Shown: positions 1 to 6,144 of the stretch, piece after piece | Position numbering within the stretch: the first letter of the stretch is position 1 | Layout of the letters: the number at the start of each line of letters is the position of its first letter | From: Anaerolineales bacterium | GTDB lineage: Bacteria > Chloroflexota > Anaerolineae > Anaerolineales > Villigracilaceae | Direction: 5' to 3' | Assembly: GCA_017882065.1 (NCBI GenBank) | Contig: JADGQD010000067.1 | Location: forward strand, 1 to 9,541 | DNA: 9,541 nucleotides | Translations under genes and position numbers: made by a program | Notes under the pieces: generated by a model | What the model was told of the DNA's origin: nothing | The model's input: the letters and a program-made list of their open reading frames with translations, nothing else | Database searches by the model: none

Positions 1-1250
1 AATTCCTGGTTATTCTTGGTTTTGGAGATGCGCTGTAAAAGCGCCTCGGTTGCCACCGCCGCATCCATACCTGCCCCCTGCGGCGGCGGGGACACCATCT
101 GGATATACATGCGGCGCATGGTCCAGACACGCTGAAGAATATCAGGGCCGAGCAGCAAATCTTCGCGGCGGGTGGACGAACGCTCGATGTCCACAGCCGG
201 GAAAATGCGGCGTTCCTGAAGTTTACGCGTCAGGATCAATTCCATGTTGCCGGTGCCCTTGAACTCTTCGTAGACCACATCGTCCAGGCGGGAACCGGTA
301 TCCACCAGGCAGGTGGCAATGATGGTCAGCGAGCCGCCTTCTTCGATGTTACGCGCCGCCCCGAAGAAATGCTTGGGCGGATACAAAGCCGAGGGGTCCA
401 TACCACCTGAAAGCGTGCGCCCCGATGGGCTGACAACCAGGTTATAAGCCCGCGCCAGGCGGGTGATGGAGTCCACCAAAATAACCACGTGGCGGCCAAT
501 CTCGGTCAGGCGCTTGGCCCGGTCGAGGACGATTTCGGCTGTGCGGACGTGGGAGGTAACCGGCTCGTCGAAAGTCGAGGCGACCACTTCGGCATCTACT
601 GAGCGGTCCATATCGGTAACTTCTTCCGGACGTTCCCCGATCAAGGCAACCATCAGAGTCACATCCGGGTATTGCGTAGAAATCGCGTTGGCGATCTGTT
701 TCAGGATGGTGGTCTTACCGGCTTTGGGCGGTGAGACAATCAGCCCACGCTGGCCGCGCCCAATGGGAACGATCAGGTTGATCAGGCGGGTGGCGAGGAT
801 GTCGCCCCTGGTTTCCAGGTCAAAGCGCCGGTCGGGAAAGATCGGGGTAAGGTCCTCGAAGCGCGGCCGCCGGCGGGCCTCTTCCGGATCAATCCCGTTG
901 ACAGATTCAACTTTGATCAGTCCATAGTGCCGCTCTGATTCGCGCGGCGGGCGGACATGGCCAACCACCAAGTCGCCGGAGCGCATTTCATAGCGCCTGA
1001 GCTGTGCCTGCGAGACGTAAACATCGTCTTCGCCAATGTTGTAGCGCGCCGAGCGCAGGAAACCGATGCCTTCGCTCATGATCTCAAGGATACCGCCGCG
1101 CATGTCGATGCCCTGCTGGGCCGCCTCCGCTTGGCAGATGCCCAGGATGAGGGCTTCTTTTTTCATGCGGAGGGCATTTGACACGTTGAATTCCTTGGCC
1201 ATGCTGCGCAATTCAGCCAAGGGTTTATTTTCGAGTTCAAGAATGTTCAT
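1..1250 (-). CDS. rho: Transcription termination factor Rho (3' end cut by the window edge)
   Basis: Rho is a hexameric RNA-dependent ATPase/helicase that loads on C-rich nascent RNA and terminates transcription. I translated 416 residues from the ATG at 1250 to the left edge; E. coli Rho has 419, so probably only a few C-terminal residues are missing. Visible in order: an N-terminal Rho_N helical region (about 1-48); the cold-shock-like RNA-binding domain with GIGFLRS (61-67) and DDVYVS (75-80); Walker A SPPKAGKTT (173-181); the catalytic Glu of GERPEEV (E206); Walker B ending at D260 followed by SITRLARAYN; the Q-loop region SGRTLSGG (276-283); GAARNIEEGGSLTI; and the arginine-finger segment STRRE (R361). 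G205 replaces the Asp of the E. coli motif DERPEEV. The ribosome binding site is weak (GAGAAAG-like), and the start is chosen by alignment with the E. coli N-terminus (MNLTELKN versus MNILELEN). It has its own promoter and long leader. Identity is certain. Confidence 0.97.
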   Translation of the reverse strand, partial: MNILELENKPLAELRSMAKEFNVSNALRMKKEALILGICQAEAAQQGIDMRGGILEIMSEGIGFLRSARYNIGEDDVYVSQAQLRRYEMRSGDLVVGHVRPPRESERHYGLIKVESVNGIDPEEARRRPRFEDLTPIFPDRRFDLETRGDILATRLINLIVPIGRGQRGLIVSPPKAGKTTILKQIANAISTQYPDVTLMVALIGERPEEVTDMDRSVDAEVVASTFDEPVTSHVRTAEIVLDRAKRLTEIGRHVVILVDSITRLARAYNLVVSPSGRTLSGGMDPSALYPPKHFFGAARNIEEGGSLTIIATCLVDTGSRLDDVVYEEFKGTGNMELILTRKLQERRIFPAVDIERSSTRREDLLLGPDILQRVWTMRRMYIQMVSPPPQGAGMDAAVATEALLQRISKTKNNQE

Positions 1251-1261
1251 TTCGCTTTCTC

Positions 1262-1299
1262 AAGGTGTGGTTTGAAAGATGGGAATATGGGAATAGTCA
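1262..1299 (-). promoter_or_regulatory. C-rich, G-poor rut-like leader segment ahead of rho
   Basis: In the transcript sense this stretch, just upstream of the rho start codon, is rich in C and very poor in G: 14 C and 2 G in the 40 nt of 1261-1300. It has many YC dinucleotides and no obvious pairing within it. Such C>G regions are the hallmark of Rho-utilisation (rut) sites. Its position in the leader of rho itself suggests that Rho could load here and terminate its own mRNA early, as known for rho autoregulation in E. coli. The composition is read directly; the function is inferred. Confidence 0.45.
1279..1294. repeat. Tandem 8-bp direct repeat
   Basis: Two exact adjacent copies of ATGGGAAT on the plus strand (ATTCCCAT in the rho mRNA sense), inside the C-rich leader segment. 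In RNA they present two identical CCC-containing modules, which could be paired Rho contacts or simply a short duplication. Confidence 0.8.
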
Positions 1300-1302
1300 A
1301 AC

Positions 1303-1329
1303 AACAAGCGCCCCCAGGGCGGGCTTGTT
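1303..1329 (-). terminator. Strong hairpin in the rho leader (terminator or attenuator candidate)
   Basis: In the transcript sense the arms AACAAGC and GCTTGTT (7 bp) enclose an inner 4-bp stem GCCC/GGGC with a 3-nt loop and a 2-nt bulge on the 5' side. It is followed by GTTTGAC, only a weak U-run, so it is not a canonical intrinsic terminator. It lies downstream of cydDC and inside the predicted rho leader, ending 52 nt before the rho ATG. It could stop read-through from cydDC, attenuate rho, or act as a pause site beside the C-rich segment. Confidence 0.45.
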
Positions 1330-1374
1330 TGGGTAATTCGATTTTAAGAGGTTGGGTAAGGGTTCAGATAAATC

Positions 1375-1413
1375 AACTTGTCATCCTGACAGGATGAACC
1401 AAGCGGTCAAGTT
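1375..1413 (-). promoter_or_regulatory. Palindromic 5' leader element just after the predicted rho transcription start
   Basis: The plus strand has a perfect 8-1-8 inverted repeat, TCATCCTGACAGGATGA (1381-1397). It is flanked by AACTTG (1375-1380) and its complement CAAGTT (1408-1413). In the RNA this folds as an inner 7-bp hairpin with a 3-nt loop stacked on an outer 6-bp stem, with 10 unpaired bases on the 5' side. An alternative outer pairing uses CAAG at 1400-1403. It begins almost exactly at the predicted transcript 5' end. As DNA it could be an operator for a dimeric regulator; as RNA, a 5'-end stabiliser or regulatory structure. Confidence 0.55.
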
Positions 1414-1420
1414 CGTGCGG

Positions 1421-1449
1421 ATTATAGCATGTAACCATAGGTGGTGCAA
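1421..1449 (-). promoter_or_regulatory. Sigma-70-type promoter for rho
   Basis: In the minus sense: -35 box TTGCAC (1444-1449), a 17-bp spacer, and a consensus -10 box TATAAT (1421-1426) preceded by TGC, giving an extended -10. The predicted start of transcription is near 1413-1414, which leaves a leader of about 163 nt before the rho ATG. The -35 box lies 5 bp beyond the cydDC stop codon, so rho is independently expressed whether or not cydDC transcription reads through. Confidence 0.8.
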
Positions 1450-1454
1450 GCGGT

Positions 1455-4400
1455 TCATGCCCCAGTTCTGTCAGACAGAATGCGGTTCTGCAAATCCCAT
1501 AGACGGCGGTAGAGACCGCCCATAGCAAGCAGTTTGGCATGGGCGCCTCTCTCGATAATGCGTCCGTGGTCAAGTACAAGGATTTCATCCATATTCTCCA
1601 GCCCCACCAGCCGGTGGGTGATGAGCAGGAGTGACTGGCCACGTGTCAGCGTGAAAAGTATATCGAGGATAAGCCGCTCGGTGAGCGGGTCAAGGTTGGC
1701 GGTCGGTTCATCCAGCAGGAAGATGGGAGCATTTTTTAGCAAGGCACGCGCAATCGCCAGCCGCTGGCGTTCCCCACCACTGAGGCGAAAACCGCGTTCG
1801 CCGATGATCGTTTCATAACCCTTCGGCAACCCAACAATGAATTCATGGATTTGCGCCCGTTGCGCGGCGTTCTGGACATCGGACTCGGTCGCCGTTGGCC
1901 GGGCCAGGAGCAAATTCTGACGGATGGTATCGTTAAAGAAATACGTCCGCTGGGAGATGAAGCTGACCAGCCGCCGCACATCCTCCTGGGCAAATTCGTG
2001 AATGTCGCGGCCATCCAGCAAAATCCGGCCCTGCGAGTAGTCCCAGAAGCGCAGCAGAAGATTCGCCAGCGTGGACTTCCCCGCTCCACTCGGCCCGACG
2101 ATAGCAATCCGTTTTCCGGGAGCCAGGTGGAAAGTAATATCCTGCAAAGCAGGCTGGGATTGGCCGGGGTAAGAAAACGCGAGATTTGTTATTCGTAATT
2201 CGTGATTGGTGATGGGTGATTCGGACAACGAATCGCGACGAACGGACAATGATTCTCGGACTATCGGTTGCGCATCCACCACTTCAAACAGCCGTCGGGC
2301 GGATTGCAGGCTGGACGAAAGCGTCTGTGCGGCTAGCGGGAGAGGTATGACCGCTTCGAACCCAGCCAAAGCCGACAGAGTCAGCACGGCCAGCATCATA
2401 CCGGAGATCTGTCCCGTCGCGACCAGAGGAATGGCAAGCGCCAGCACTGACAGCATCCCCAGGTTCACCAGAAGAGTGGTCAGCGCACTGGAAAATCCGG
2501 TGAGCGAGGCGAGATGCCGTTGGATCTGGCCGTAGGCTTTTCCATCTTCTCCAAGATTCTCGGAGTAGTCGGCTCCACGGTCAAAAACGAGCAAATCCGC
2601 CAGGCCCTGAATGCCGTCCACCAGGCGGGCCTGGAGTGCGGCACGGCGGGAGACAAGCTCGGTCCCGGCGCGGCGGCTGAGAGCCCAGGAGAGCAGCGGT
2701 ACGCCAGTCCCAAGCACGAGCGTAAATGCCAGGTAGATCCAGGCCAGGTGCAGGTCATACCGGCCAAAGAAACTCGTCATCCCAGCCGCAATGACAGTCG
2801 CCACCAGCGGCGGAGCGACCACGCGCACATAAAAGTTCTCCAAAGTTTCCACGTCGGCGACGATGCGGGATAGCAAGTCGCCAGAGCGGTACTGCATCAG
2901 CCGGGCCGGAGCGAGTGGTTCCAGCGCCCGGTAGAACCAGGCGCGCAGGCGGGCAAGCAGGCGGAAGGTTACGTTGTGGGAAGCCAGGCGTTCCGCGTAG
3001 CGGAAGACGCCGCGCGCAATCCCGAAGAAACGCACGCCAACGATGGCGACCAGTAATGTGCCAAGCTGCGGGTGCAGCGCGGCAGCTGAAATCAGGAAAG
3101 CGGATGTGCCCATCAGACCGACATTGCTCCCGACCGTCAGCACGCCGAGCAGCACCGAAAGCGCCACCCAGCCCCAGGAGTCATTCAAGAAATGCAACAG
3201 GCGGAAAGCAATTGGTAGTTGGTGTTTGACAGTGGAGTCCTGCCGGTTGGATTCAGAACTGCGCAGGCTCGATGACTCAAATCCACTATTTACTTCCTGC
3301 TTTTGTGATTGGGTGGTTAAGGTCGCTGTTTCCGTGGCAGCGCCTACCAGCCGGGAATAGATACCACCCTGCGCCAGCAGTACGCGATGCGTACCTTCTT
3401 CCGCCAGACGACCCTGTTCCAAAACGAAAATCCGGTCGGCTCGAAAAACAGTGTTCAACCGGTGAGCGATGGTGATGACAGTGCGCCCGCGCATCAGGTC
3501 GTGCATGGCGGACTCCACCAGCATCTCCTGCTCCGGGTCCAGGCTGGAGGTTGGTTCGTCTAGAATCAAAATGGGGGCATTTTTCAGGAATGCCCGCGCC
3601 AGGGCCAGACGTTGGGCCTGCCCGCCGCTGAGACGGGCGCCTTCTTCGCCAACGACGGTCCCGTACCCCTGTGGCAGGGACTGGATAAACTCATCCAGGT
3701 GCGCGACCCGGGCCGCGGCGACAAGTTGCTCGTCAGTGGCATCCGGACGCGCCAGGCGCAGGTTGGCGGAAACCGTGTCATGGAAAATGAACGGATTCTG
3801 TGGGACCCAGGCGATCAGACTACGCCAGGATTCGAGTGAAAATTTAGATAATGGTTCATGGTTAACGGTGATTTGCCCGCCGCCTGGATGGATAAATCGC
3901 AGCAGCAGCGCGGCTAGGGTGCTTTTCCCTGCACCGCTCATACCTACCAGGGCAATGTGCTCCCCGGCATGGATTTCCAACGTAATGTCTCGCAGGGCAG
4001 GCACAGTCTCACCTGGGTATACGTAGGAGAGATTTTCAAATGCAATCATGAAAGCAGGTAATATGGAGAGCGGGCGAGAGGCCTGATTCCTAATCGCTGA
4101 TTCCTGATCACCTGAAACGGGCAAATCCAATATCTCAAAAATCCGCCGCGCGGCGGTCGTCCCCGCCATCCCGGCGTGGAAACGCAGACCGAGCATCCGC
4201 AGCGGGATATAAAACTCCGGAGCCAGGAGCAACAGAAAAAAAGCCTGCTGGAAGGCAATATGTCCGTAAAGCAGACGCAGACCCACTTCCACTGCCACCA
4301 CTGCCGTGCTGACCGTTGCCACCAGTTCGAGCACCAGCGCTGAAAGGAATGTAACGCGCAGGACACTCAAGGTCACGTCGCGGAAGCGGTTGCTGGCTTC

Positions 4401-5072
4401 GGCAATCGAGTCGGCATGCTCCTTGCTGCGGCCCAGTTCCTTGAGCGTGGTCAGCCCCTGAAGGCTGTCGAGAAAATGGGCACTCAGACGGCTGAGCGTA
4501 TCCCACTGGCGTTTGGTCAGCGTTTCAGCGGATTTTCCGATCAGGTACATGAAGACCGGGATGAGCGGCGCGGTCAGCAGGAGCACAATGCCCGAAAGAG
4601 CATCGCGGGGAAAGACGACAATCAGAATGGTAAGCGGGACAAGCGCGGCGATGACTAACTGTGGCAAGTATTGGCTGAAATAGGCATCCAGCGTCTCAAC
4701 CCCCTCGACCGCCGCGTTGACCAGTTCTCCGGTGCGCTCGCTGCGGGTGTAGGCCGGGCCAAGACTCAGGATTTTATCAAATAGCCGCTGGCGCAGCTCG
4801 CTCTTGACGCGCACCGCCACTGCGTTGGCGCTGACTTCACTCCCCCAGGCCAGCAATGCCCGCAAAAAAACGATGAGAAGCAAAAGCCGGAGAAGGCCCG
4901 CCACATCTGATAACAACTGCCCACCCAAAAAGACCCCGTCCACGACGCGGCTGAGGGCGGCTGCCTGCCCGATGGTCAACAAACCAGTCAGGAGTCCAGA
5001 AAGAACTGTAGCCGCCAGGGCAAGGCGGCTATCGCGGGCAAGAGTCAGCAGGCGGCGGGTGATGCCAGGCAA
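1455..5072 (-). CDS. cydDC: CydDC fusion: ABC exporter for cytochrome bd assembly
   Basis: This 1205-residue protein carries both halves of the heterodimeric CydDC exporter in one chain. In E. coli, separate CydD and CydC form an inner-membrane ABC transporter that exports thiols (cysteine, glutathione), has been linked to heme handling, and is required to mature cytochrome bd. The CydD half (about 1-580) has a membrane domain (about 15-305) and an ATPase domain with Walker A GMSGAGKST (377-385), Q-loop Q425, signature LSGGQ (481-485), Walker B ILILDEP (501-507) and switch H537. The CydC half (about 620-1205) has LMGTSAF, FRYAERLASHN and IVADVETLENFYVRV, all typical of CydC, plus Walker A GPSGAGKST (993-1001), Q1041, LSGGE (1097-1101), Walker B with E1122, and H1153. 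Both ATPase sites look intact. The start is a TTG 3 nt after the ubiA stop, with AAGG 6 nt upstream, implying coupled translation. Polar linkers (about 320-340, 580-618, 936-960) look unconserved. Function is supported by cydAB upstream in the same cluster. Confidence 0.94.
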   Translation of the reverse strand: MPGITRRLLTLARDSRLALAATVLSGLLTGLLTIGQAAALSRVVDGVFLGGQLLSDVAGLLRLLLLIVFLRALLAWGSEVSANAVAVRVKSELRQRLFDKILSLGPAYTRSERTGELVNAAVEGVETLDAYFSQYLPQLVIAALVPLTILIVVFPRDALSGIVLLLTAPLIPVFMYLIGKSAETLTKRQWDTLSRLSAHFLDSLQGLTTLKELGRSKEHADSIAEASNRFRDVTLSVLRVTFLSALVLELVATVSTAVVAVEVGLRLLYGHIAFQQAFFLLLLAPEFYIPLRMLGLRFHAGMAGTTAARRIFEILDLPVSGDQESAIRNQASRPLSILPAFMIAFENLSYVYPGETVPALRDITLEIHAGEHIALVGMSGAGKSTLAALLLRFIHPGGGQITVNHEPLSKFSLESWRSLIAWVPQNPFIFHDTVSANLRLARPDATDEQLVAAARVAHLDEFIQSLPQGYGTVVGEEGARLSGGQAQRLALARAFLKNAPILILDEPTSSLDPEQEMLVESAMHDLMRGRTVITIAHRLNTVFRADRIFVLEQGRLAEEGTHRVLLAQGGIYSRLVGAATETATLTTQSQKQEVNSGFESSSLRSSESNRQDSTVKHQLPIAFRLLHFLNDSWGWVALSVLLGVLTVGSNVGLMGTSAFLISAAALHPQLGTLLVAIVGVRFFGIARGVFRYAERLASHNVTFRLLARLRAWFYRALEPLAPARLMQYRSGDLLSRIVADVETLENFYVRVVAPPLVATVIAAGMTSFFGRYDLHLAWIYLAFTLVLGTGVPLLSWALSRRAGTELVSRRAALQARLVDGIQGLADLLVFDRGADYSENLGEDGKAYGQIQRHLASLTGFSSALTTLLVNLGMLSVLALAIPLVATGQISGMMLAVLTLSALAGFEAVIPLPLAAQTLSSSLQSARRLFEVVDAQPIVRESLSVRRDSLSESPITNHELRITNLAFSYPGQSQPALQDITFHLAPGKRIAIVGPSGAGKSTLANLLLRFWDYSQGRILLDGRDIHEFAQEDVRRLVSFISQRTYFFNDTIRQNLLLARPTATESDVQNAAQRAQIHEFIVGLPKGYETIIGERGFRLSGGERQRLAIARALLKNAPIFLLDEPTANLDPLTERLILDILFTLTRGQSLLLITHRLVGLENMDEILVLDHGRIIERGAHAKLLAMGGLYRRLWDLQNRILSDRTGA
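2193..2267. repeat. Short-repeat-rich linker segment inside cydDC (CydC half)
   Basis: This segment encodes residues about 936-960, joining the CydC membrane domain to its ATPase domain. The DNA is built from short near-repeats: CGGACAA twice, CGGACTA once, and runs of GATT/GTGATT. It also contains a perfect 6-bp inverted repeat, GATTCG (2218-2223) and CGAATC (2229-2234), with a 5-bp spacer. The encoded residues are Ser/Arg/Glu/Asn-rich and match no known domain. It looks like a small repeat-type insertion or expansion tolerated in a linker. Confidence 0.5.
4083..4105. repeat. Direct 9-bp repeat in the CydD-half linker of cydDC
   Basis: CTGATTCCT occurs at 4083-4091 and again at 4097-4105. 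It encodes part of the polar segment (QESAIRNQ) that joins the CydD membrane domain to its ATPase domain. The other linkers of this protein have a similar repetitive style, which is why it is listed. Confidence 0.55.
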
Positions 5073-5074
5073 TG

Positions 5075-5085
5075 CCTACCTTACC
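5075..5085 (-). promoter_or_regulatory. Ribosome binding site for the cydDC TTG start, overlapping the ubiA stop
   Basis: In the minus sense GGTAAGGTAGG contains AAGG ending 6 nt before the TTG at 5072-5070, and it overlaps the last codons and TAG stop of ubiA. No ATG or GTG fits the CydD N-terminus better here. A non-ATG start directly behind a stop codon points to translation by ribosomes finishing ubiA. Confidence 0.6.
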
Positions 5086-6116
5086 ATCCAGAAATTTCCG
5101 ACAAAATTGCGCAGGAGCGTATCGGCCAGCAGGCCTAGGAGGAACAGGTTCTCGAACAGGCGGTTGTGATAGAAAGCGAATCCGGAGAACCAGGTGGGCC
5201 AGCCCGGCCATTCCTTGGGAGGTTCGGCTGGGCGCGGTTTGGTGAGTACGCCAACGGCATACAGCAGGCGTTTCCCGGCCAGAAAAACGATGAGCATCAC
5301 CGGTGTGAAATAAAATGGCACGAAGACCAGATAAAGGATGACGGCGTAAATCAGGATGAACACAGCGATATTGACGTAGCGCGCTGCCTTTTCCCCAATC
5401 CGGACAGGCAGCGTACCGATTCCTTTTTTCTTATCCTCCGCGGACTTGTCAATGTGCTTGCCGATATTGATGCTGACCACACTCAATCCGAATGGTACGC
5501 CCGCCAGGGCAACGCGCCATACTTCATCTGTCCAGCCACGCGCCAGGACGATATACACGCCTGCCACAAGGATCGGTCCCCAGATCAGAAAAATGGACAG
5601 TTCCCCCAGTCCCAGATATTTGAGCGGCCAGGTGTAAAACAACAGCGCCAGCGCCCCAAAGGCGAACAGGCTAATGACCGCCGGAGAAAAATTGGTGTAG
5701 AAAAGTGCGTATATGCCCGATAGGAAAGCCAAAACCCCGCTGACCAGGAACCAGGTAATTTGCTGGCGCTTGGTCCAAAAGCCCTGCACCAAGGGGTGTA
5801 CACCGTACTGGGTGCGGAAATAGTTGTCCTTGTCTACGCCGCGGCTGAAGTCGGTGTAATCGTTGAGCAGGTTATTCGTCCCATGAGCGATGAAAAGGCC
5901 AAGCGTCACGACCAGCCAGGGTAGGAATGAAAAATGATGGTCGCGCCAAGCCAGGAGTCCGGCAATGGCGCAGGCGTAAACCGTCACACTCGTCACCGCC
6001 GAGCGGGTGGCGATCAGCCATTTGGAAATGATGTCCAGCCGGTCCCATTCCTCTTTGCTATCCATCTTGACCAGCCCCGAGAGAGCCTTCCCCCACATTT
6101 TGAAATTGATTTTCAT
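5076..6116 (-). CDS. UbiA-family membrane prenyltransferase
   Basis: UbiA-family enzymes are multi-span membrane proteins that attach an isoprenoid chain to an aromatic or other acceptor (MenA for menaquinone, UbiA for ubiquinone, CtaB for heme O). In the 346-residue form the first Asp-rich motif is NDYTDFSRGVD (N85, D86, D89, D95) and the second is HIDKSAEDKKKGIGTLPVRIG (211-231; D213, E217, D218). The segment YTWPLKYLGLGELSIFLIWGP (161-171 region) and TLPVRIG resemble MenA-type sequences most, but the second motif has K-H-I-D where E. coli MenA has N-L-R-D, so the acceptor is uncertain. About eight to nine hydrophobic segments are visible. The ATG at 6116 is preferred because AGGAG sits 8 nt upstream; an upstream ATG at 6176 would overlap the SDR gene. 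It lies 28 nt after the SDR gene and 3 nt before cydDC, so it is probably in one operon. A role in making the quinone used by the bd oxidase is inference. Confidence 0.85.
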   Translation of the reverse strand: MKINFKMWGKALSGLVKMDSKEEWDRLDIISKWLIATRSAVTSVTVYACAIAGLLAWRDHHFSFLPWLVVTLGLFIAHGTNNLLNDYTDFSRGVDKDNYFRTQYGVHPLVQGFWTKRQQITWFLVSGVLAFLSGIYALFYTNFSPAVISLFAFGALALLFYTWPLKYLGLGELSIFLIWGPILVAGVYIVLARGWTDEVWRVALAGVPFGLSVVSINIGKHIDKSAEDKKKGIGTLPVRIGEKAARYVNIAVFILIYAVILYLVFVPFYFTPVMLIVFLAGKRLLYAVGVLTKPRPAEPPKEWPGWPTWFSGFAFYHNRLFENLFLLGLLADTLLRNFVGNFWMVR

Positions 6117-6132
6117 GATAGATTCTCCTATC
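6117..6132 (-). promoter_or_regulatory. Small hairpin around the ubiA ribosome binding site
   Basis: In the transcript sense GATAG and CTATC (5 bp) flank a 6-nt loop, and the AGGAG ribosome binding site (6125-6129) spans the 5' arm and loop. The 3' arm ends directly before the ATG at 6116. The stem is short, so any effect on translation would be modest. It supports the 6116 start more than it proves regulation. Confidence 0.45.
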
Positions 6133-6144
6133 GAAAATAAGCGA

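Noticed and set aside
463..927. Plus-strand open frame of 154 codons opposite rho
   Set aside because: It lies wholly antisense to the unmistakable rho reading frame, has no family resemblance and an Arg/Ser-rich composition typical of an antisense shadow in GC-rich DNA.
1373..1642. Minus-strand open frame of 89 codons crossing the cydDC stop and the rho promoter
   Set aside because: It overlaps the conserved C-terminus of CydDC in another frame and runs over the promoter; there is no domain or start signal.
5166..5723. Plus-strand open frame of 185 codons opposite ubiA
   Set aside because: Antisense to a clear membrane prenyltransferase; the polar, His/Asp/Gln-rich product is what the reverse strand of hydrophobic codons gives.
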